Assembly: GCF_000269805.1 (NCBI RefSeq) | Contig: NZ_JH711482.1 | Span: forward strand, 602,933 to 666,932 | Reading direction: 5' to 3' | Source of the DNA: Actinomyces massiliensis 4401292 | Lineage (GTDB): Bacteria > Actinomycetota > Actinomycetes > Actinomycetales > Actinomycetaceae | Length of the DNA: 64,000 nucleotides | Part shown: positions 59,403 through 64,000 of the stretch, one piece after another | Layout of the letters: each line of letters begins with the position of its first letter | Position numbering within the stretch: the first letter of the stretch is position 1 | Position numbers and translations under genes: made by a program | Notes under the pieces: generated by a model | Database searches by the model: none | What the model was told of the DNA's origin: nothing | The model's input: the letters and a program-made list of their open reading frames with translations, nothing else

Positions 59403-60722
59403 ATGCCTTCTCCCACACCCGAGTCCTCTCGGTCCGGCGGCTCTCCCGGCTCCACAGCCTCGTCGGCCTCGCCCTCCCGCCGACGGCGCGCCCGGGCGCT
59501 CGCTGTCGCCGCGCTGGCATGGACGGGCACATGCGCATGGCCGCTCACCGGCTGCGCGCCTCCCGCCACCGACCCGGTGACGTCGGCATCCGACTCCGAG
59601 GCCCCCGCAGCGAGCCTCTCCCCCACACCGCCGCCCGACGTGCATCTGACGATCGGATACGGCGGCGACGTGCTCATGCACATGCCCGTCATGGACGACA
59701 CCGAGGGCGGGCAGGGCGATATCGCTCCGCTGACCGCAGCAGCCCAGCCCTGGACCAGCGGGGTCGACCTGGCCCTGTGCGGCATGGAAGTCCCCGTCTC
59801 CCCGAACGGCGTCGCCACCGGCTTCCCCACGTTCGGGACCCTGCCGGGCGTGGTCACCGCCTTGCGGACCACGGGCTGGGACGGGTGCGCGACCGCCTCC
59901 AATCACTCCTGGGACCAGGGGATGGACGGCGTCGTCAGCACCGCCGATACGCTCCAGGGGGCCGGCATGGGCTGGAGCGGGACCAATCGCACTGAGGCCG
60001 AGGCGGACAAGCCCTACCAGATCTACGAGCTCGAGCGCGAGGGGCGCACGGTGCGGGTCGCCCAGCTGTCCACCACCTACGGGCTCAACGGCTTCACCGC
60101 CGACCCGCAGTGGGCGGTCAACCTCAATGACGTCGAGTGGGTCGCCGGACAGGCGCGAGCGGCCCGTGAAGCGGGAGCCGACATCGTCGTCCTGCATTCC
60201 CAGATCGGCGAAGAGTACACCTCCGACCCGGTGGCCGAGCAGACCGAATACGCCCGGGCCATTGCCGATACCGGCCAGATCGACGTCCTGTTCAGCGCGC
60301 ATCCGCACGTGCCGCAGACCAACGAGCTCCTTGAAGGCGGTCCGGACGGCGCGGGCATGTGGGTGTCGTACTCGGCGGGCAACTTCATCTCCAACCAGTC
60401 ACCCGAACTGGGCAATGCACTGGCCGGCACCGGCACCTTCGTGTGGGTCGATGTCACGGTCAGCCAGACCGCGGACGGCACGAACGACGCGCGCGTGGAC
60501 GCCCTGCACTGGCACCCCTTCACGGTGGACAACGACAACGGCCACCGCATGGTCGACCTGGCAGCGGCCCACGCCGGCGAGATCCCCGAGGGCTGCGCGC
60601 TGAGCGAGGAGGAGCTCACCAGCCGATGGGACGCGGTGACGACCTTCCTCAACATGGAGACCTATTCCGCTGATGTGCCCGCCACGACCGGCCCTGAGCC
60701 GACGGCCGCGCCGCGCGGCTGA
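59403..60722 (+). CDS. CapA-family lipoprotein (PGA_cap metallophosphatase-like)
   Basis: Predicted lipoprotein of 439 aa: basic N-terminus, hydrophobic segment and lipobox LTGC (about residue 51), then a Pro/Ser/Thr linker. The CapA domain starts near residue 80, HLTIGYGGDVLMH, with ATASNHSWDQGMDG, VVLHSQIGEEYTSDP, LFSAHPHVPQTNE and YSAGNFISNQ as the metal-binding blocks of this metallophosphatase-like fold. CapA proteins are tied to poly-gamma-glutamate capsules, but no capBC genes are near, so a cell-wall or other envelope role is equally possible. Confidence 0.85.
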   Translation: MPSPTPESSRSGGSPGSTASSASPSRRRRARALAVAALAWTGTCAWPLTGCAPPATDPVTSASDSEAPAASLSPTPPPDVHLTIGYGGDVLMHMPVMDDTEGGQGDIAPLTAAAQPWTSGVDLALCGMEVPVSPNGVATGFPTFGTLPGVVTALRTTGWDGCATASNHSWDQGMDGVVSTADTLQGAGMGWSGTNRTEAEADKPYQIYELEREGRTVRVAQLSTTYGLNGFTADPQWAVNLNDVEWVAGQARAAREAGADIVVLHSQIGEEYTSDPVAEQTEYARAIADTGQIDVLFSAHPHVPQTNELLEGGPDGAGMWVSYSAGNFISNQSPELGNALAGTGTFVWVDVTVSQTADGTNDARVDALHWHPFTVDNDNGHRMVDLAAAHAGEIPEGCALSEEELTSRWDAVTTFLNMETYSADVPATTGPEPTAAPRG

Positions 60723-60792
60723 CGCACAGCCGCACAGGGAGCCGGCAACAGGCCCGGGAACCTGAGGAACCCGGGAACCCAGAATCCGAGGG

Positions 60793-60841
60793 AGCCGTCT
60801 AAGGAGTCCCGGACTCTCCGGCCCGAGACGGCGCCCGAACC
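60793..60841. other. Gap between CapA-like gene and ftsK
   Basis: The 141-bp convergent gap holds GAGTCC-C-GGACTC, a 6-bp dyad that could contribute to termination. Nothing else is recognisable. Confidence 0.25.
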
Positions 60842-60863
60842 GGACGCACCCCGCCGCAAGCCG

Positions 60864-63674
60864 TTACCACGAGGAGCCGCGCCCGGTCAGACTCCAGGCG
60901 TCCTCGGAGTCATCCGAGGCGGAGTCGTCGTCCCAGGACTGCGCAACCGGTGGATCCGAGTTGATATCGGAACCGGCCGCGGACTCGGCGATGCGGGAAT
61001 CGGAGGCCGGCATCGCGGTCGCCGGCTGGTGGTCAGGCGCATCGGCCGCCTCCGCCGGTGCGGACTCGCTCCCGGGGGCGTCGCCCTCGCCCTTGATCCA
61101 GGCCAGCGTCTCCTGGAGCTGCTCGGGCTGCACCAGCACGTCACGAGCCTTGGAGCCCTCGGAGGGACCCACGACCTCGCGCGACTCCAGCAGATCCATG
61201 AGGCGGCCCGCCTTGGCGAAGCCGACGCGCAGCTTGCGCTGAAGCATGGAGGTCGAGCCGAACTGGCTGGAGATGATGAGCTCGGCGGCCTGCAGCAGCA
61301 GGTCCATATCGTCGCCGATCTCCTCGTCGATCTGCTTCTTGACCTCCGGAACGGTCACGTCGTCGCGGTACTCCGGCTCGAGCTGGCGCTTGACGTGCTC
61401 CACAACGGTACGGATCTCGGACTCATCGACCCACGAGCCCTGAACGCGCACGGGGGCGGAGGTGCCGGGCCCCAGATAGAGGGCATCGCCCTGACCGGTG
61501 AGGGTCTCGGCCCCGTTCTGGTCGAGGATGACGCGCGAGTCCAACTGGGAGGCGGTGGCGAAGGCCAGGCGCGAGGGCACATTGGACTTGATCAGGCCGG
61601 TGACCACGGAGGCGACCGGGCGCTGCGTGGCCAGCACCAGATGAATACCGGCGGCACGGGCCAGCTGGGTGATGCGCTGGATGGCGGCCTCGACGTCCTT
61701 GGGCGCGGTCATCATGAGGTCGGCGAGCTCATCGACGACCACCAGGAGATAGGGATAGGGCGAGATGACGCGCTGCGAACCGGGCAGGGGCTCGACCTTC
61801 CCCGCGCGCACCGCCCGGTTGAAGTCGTCTATGTGCTTGTAGCCGAAGGAGGCGAGATCGTCGTAGCGGGCGTCCATCTCGCGCACGACCCACTCCAGCG
61901 CCTCAGCCGCCTTCTTGGGGCTGGTGATGATGGGGGTGATCAGGTGCGGAATGCCCTCGTAGATCGTCAGCTCGACGCGCTTGGGGTCGACCAGCACCAT
62001 GCGGACCTCCTCTGGGGTGGCCCGCATCATGATCGAGGTGATCATGGAGTTCACGAACGAGGACTTGCCCGAGCCGGTCTGACCGGCCACGAGCATGTGG
62101 GGCGTCTTGGCGAGATTGGTGACCACATAGTCGCCCTCGACGTCCTTGCCCAGCCCCACGACCAGGGGGTGCGCCTGCTTCTTGGCGGCGCCCGAGCGCA
62201 GGACGTCGCCGAGCTTGACCATCTCACGGTCGGAGTTGGGGATCTCCACGCCGATGGCGCTCTTGCCGGGGATCGGGGTCAGCAGGCGGATCTCGTCCGA
62301 GCCCACCGCGTAGGCGATGTTCTTCTCCTGACCGGTCACCCGGGAGACATTGACGCCGCGCCCCAGGTGGACCTCGTAGCGAGTGACCTGAGGGCCGCGG
62401 GTGTAGCCGGTGACCGTGGCGTCGACCTTGAATTCGGTGAAAACACCCTGAAGCTTCTCGACAATCGCGTCGTTGGCCTCGGTGCGCGTGGCGTGGCCCG
62501 GTCCGGACTCCAGAAGGCTCTCACTGGGCAGGGAGTAGGTCGTGCCGTCGGGCAGCGCCATTGATGCCATCTCCGCCATGTCCGTCATCCCGAGCTCGTC
62601 GGCGAGGTCGGGCTCGACCGACGGGGTCTCCTCGGTGACGGCATTGGGCTCGGCGGGGGGAACAGGGCGCGCTCCCTTGGACTTCCCCGCTGCGGAGCGC
62701 CCCGGACGCACGGCCGGTGGCGAAACGGGCTCATCGCCCAGGGGCACGTCGACGGGCGGATCCGCGGCCCCCGACAGTCCCGACAGGACAGAGGTCGCCG
62801 TCTCATCCCGGGCGTCGTCGGGGTCGTGCGGGGTAATCGGATCCGCCGAGTCCGCCGCACCGGTGGACGAAGACCTCGTGCGCTTACGGCGCCCGCTGCC
62901 CCGGGGGCGCTTCTCGGTCTCCAGCGCGGAGCGGAAGGGCTCGTCGCCGTCGTAGGAGTCCAGAGTCCGGGTCTCGGTCTCATCCTCCTGCGCGCGCCTG
63001 CCGCCGGCACGGCGCACCGCCCCCAGGACGCGGGTGGCCAGGTTCTCTCCGCCTGTGGACGCATCGTCCTGCTGGTCGGCGGTACCGCGACGCTCCGCCA
63101 GCTGCTCTCGCAGCTCCGCAATGGTACGGCCGGAGATCACCAGAGCGGAGAAGGCGATGAGCAGGATGAACAGGATGACGGCGGCCACCGAGGAGAACAG
63201 CACCGCCAGCGGATATCCGACGGCCCAGCCGAGCATCCCACCGGCCTCCTCCAGCGGGGCGATGCCGAGCGACAGGGACAGGGCGGGGTTGCCGGAGGTC
63301 ACCTGGATGATGCCCGTCACTCCTGCGAGCGCACCGAGCGTACCGACGCTGATGCGCGCATGGACCGTTCCCAGACGGCGGACTCGCAGCATGGCGATGC
63401 CCAGCGCCCCCAGCAGAAGAGGAACAACGATCCCCAGGACGCCGACAGGACCGGCGGCCATATGGTGCAGCACGCCCCCGGCAACACCGGAGACGCCGAA
63501 CCACTCGCGCAGGCCGGTGACGACGGCCAGGGCGAGGACGACGAACGCCCACCCGGTACGGCGGTAGCGGCTTCCGGATGGAGACGGTTCGATCGGCTGC
63601 GTGGGCTGCCTCGAGGCGCGCCCGCGGGGGCCCCGACTACCGGGGCGAGCAGAGGATGTGGGAGAAGTGGCCAT
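60864..63674 (-). CDS. ftsK: DNA translocase FtsK
   Basis: Septal motor that pumps chromosome termini, 936 aa. About four hydrophobic segments lie between residues 40 and 190 ([45 protein letters not shown]-type helix), then a Pro/Ser/Arg-rich linker to about 380. The RecA-like motor has Walker [14 protein letters not shown] (about 530-542) and Walker [13 protein letters not shown] (about 643). A C-terminal gamma winged helix ([20 protein letters not shown]) reads KOPS-type sites. The ATG used is 14 codons into the open frame. Confidence 0.95.
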   Translation of the reverse strand: MATSPTSSARPGSRGPRGRASRQPTQPIEPSPSGSRYRRTGWAFVVLALAVVTGLREWFGVSGVAGGVLHHMAAGPVGVLGIVVPLLLGALGIAMLRVRRLGTVHARISVGTLGALAGVTGIIQVTSGNPALSLSLGIAPLEEAGGMLGWAVGYPLAVLFSSVAAVILFILLIAFSALVISGRTIAELREQLAERRGTADQQDDASTGGENLATRVLGAVRRAGGRRAQEDETETRTLDSYDGDEPFRSALETEKRPRGSGRRKRTRSSSTGAADSADPITPHDPDDARDETATSVLSGLSGAADPPVDVPLGDEPVSPPAVRPGRSAAGKSKGARPVPPAEPNAVTEETPSVEPDLADELGMTDMAEMASMALPDGTTYSLPSESLLESGPGHATRTEANDAIVEKLQGVFTEFKVDATVTGYTRGPQVTRYEVHLGRGVNVSRVTGQEKNIAYAVGSDEIRLLTPIPGKSAIGVEIPNSDREMVKLGDVLRSGAAKKQAHPLVVGLGKDVEGDYVVTNLAKTPHMLVAGQTGSGKSSFVNSMITSIMMRATPEEVRMVLVDPKRVELTIYEGIPHLITPIITSPKKAAEALEWVVREMDARYDDLASFGYKHIDDFNRAVRAGKVEPLPGSQRVISPYPYLLVVVDELADLMMTAPKDVEAAIQRITQLARAAGIHLVLATQRPVASVVTGLIKSNVPSRLAFATASQLDSRVILDQNGAETLTGQGDALYLGPGTSAPVRVQGSWVDESEIRTVVEHVKRQLEPEYRDDVTVPEVKKQIDEEIGDDMDLLLQAAELIISSQFGSTSMLQRKLRVGFAKAGRLMDLLESREVVGPSEGSKARDVLVQPEQLQETLAWIKGEGDAPGSESAPAEAADAPDHQPATAMPASDSRIAESAAGSDINSDPPVAQSWDDDSASDDSEDAWSLTGRGSSW

Positions 63675-63734
63675 GGTGCTCGAAACGCTATCGAACCGAC
63701 GCGGCCCGAGGAGCATGCCACGCCGCTGAGATGA

Positions 63735-64000
63735 TCATGCGTGCGTCACTCCGGGAGAATCCGGGAGAATCTCGGCATCGGGGTCGGGCTGGAGAGCCAG
63801 CAGCGCATCGATCTCATCGCGCCGCGGCGAGCGGGCCGGGCCCAGACGGCTGACGGCCTCGGCCGCGGCGGCGTTGGCGCGGCGCGCAGCGGCGACGACG
63901 TCGAGCCCATCCATGAGGCCGGCGACCAGGACACCGGTGTGCGTATCGCCGGCACCCGTGGTGTCCAGGACGTCCCGGGCGAACCCCGGCACCTCGATCA
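63735..64000 (-). CDS. PfkB-family carbohydrate kinase, 3' end only
   Basis: C-terminal fragment of a ribokinase-family sugar kinase; the 5' end lies beyond the window. The family signature DTTGAGDTHTGVLVAGLMDG includes the catalytic Asp of GAGD, followed by the usual helix ARRANAAAAEAVSRLGPA. The open frame continues to the last base. Substrate cannot be told from this part. The stop is 60 bp from the ftsK start on the same strand. Confidence 0.88.
   Translation of the reverse strand, partial: IEVPGFARDVLDTTGAGDTHTGVLVAGLMDGLDVVAAARRANAAAAEAVSRLGPARSPRRDEIDALLALQPDPDAEILPDSPGVTHA

Overview
The window is high-GC actinobacterial chromosomal DNA. It is densely coded, has many GTG starts and GTGA/ATGA gene overlaps, and contains no rRNA, tRNA, CRISPR array or insertion sequence that I can see. 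Gene order supports this: coaD-rsmD-recG-DAK2-rpmB-thiL-ddl-gpsA-leuCD-iclR and nrdR-LysM-lexA ... recX-recA-DUF3046 ... clgR-cinA-pgsA ... ftsK are blocks known from mycobacteria and streptomycetes. A facultatively fermentative Actinomycetaceae-type organism (Actinomyces/Schaalia-like) fits the L-lactate dehydrogenase, the IclR-leuCD pair and the overall layout. The genus is inference and cannot be fixed from this sequence alone.

Layout. 1-2.7 kb: a DevS-like two-GAF histidine kinase and a NarL/DevR-like response regulator, arranged convergently. 2.8-7.3 kb: mutM, rnc, yceD, a DivIVA-like coiled-coil gene, coaD and the divergent rsmD. 7.3-12 kb: recG and a FakA-like DAK2 protein, divergent from rpmB. 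12-21 kb: thiL-ddl, a lipoprotein, gpsA-plsC, murA and leuCD. 21-26 kb: the IclR regulator, a GT4 glycosyltransferase, nrdR and the SOS pair LysM protein/lexA. 26-31 kb: ldh, a DinG-type helicase and hflX. 31-38.7 kb is the most accessory part: a frameshifted small membrane-protein gene, two MFS exporters, an RsmC-like methylase, a TetR/DUF4865 pair and brnQ. 38.7-45.6 kb: dapF, miaA, two YbjN genes, a COG0523 GTPase, a PH-domain gene and miaB. 45.7-54.2 kb: the glycine cleavage operon gcvP-gcvT-gcvH, ndh and fhs, which together supply and use one-carbon units. 54.2-64 kb: a TMEM175-like channel, recX-recA-DUF3046, clgR, cinA-pgsA, a CapA-like lipoprotein, ftsK and the 3' end of a PfkB sugar kinase.

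Regulation. SOS control is explicit: GAAC-N4-GTTC boxes lie between lexA and the LysM gene and upstream of recA. At least a dozen genes have a TANNNT hexamer 6-8 nt before the start codon, which indicates leaderless transcription. Candidate operators are a TetR palindrome over the tetR promoter, a CATCCC-TC-GGGATG palindrome before iclR, a DevR-like AGGACT-AAA-AGTCCT box between DAK2 and rpmB, and two TGACGTCA sites 42 bp apart upstream of hflX.

No clearly new multi-gene system is visible. The most unusual features are non-coding: an 81-bp doubly nested inverted repeat after gcvH, a 20-bp-stem hairpin between lexA and ldh, a large palindrome fused to the recA LexA box, and a repeated tendency to form 9-bp tandem repeats, one of which gives an exporter gene four in-frame stop codons in a row.
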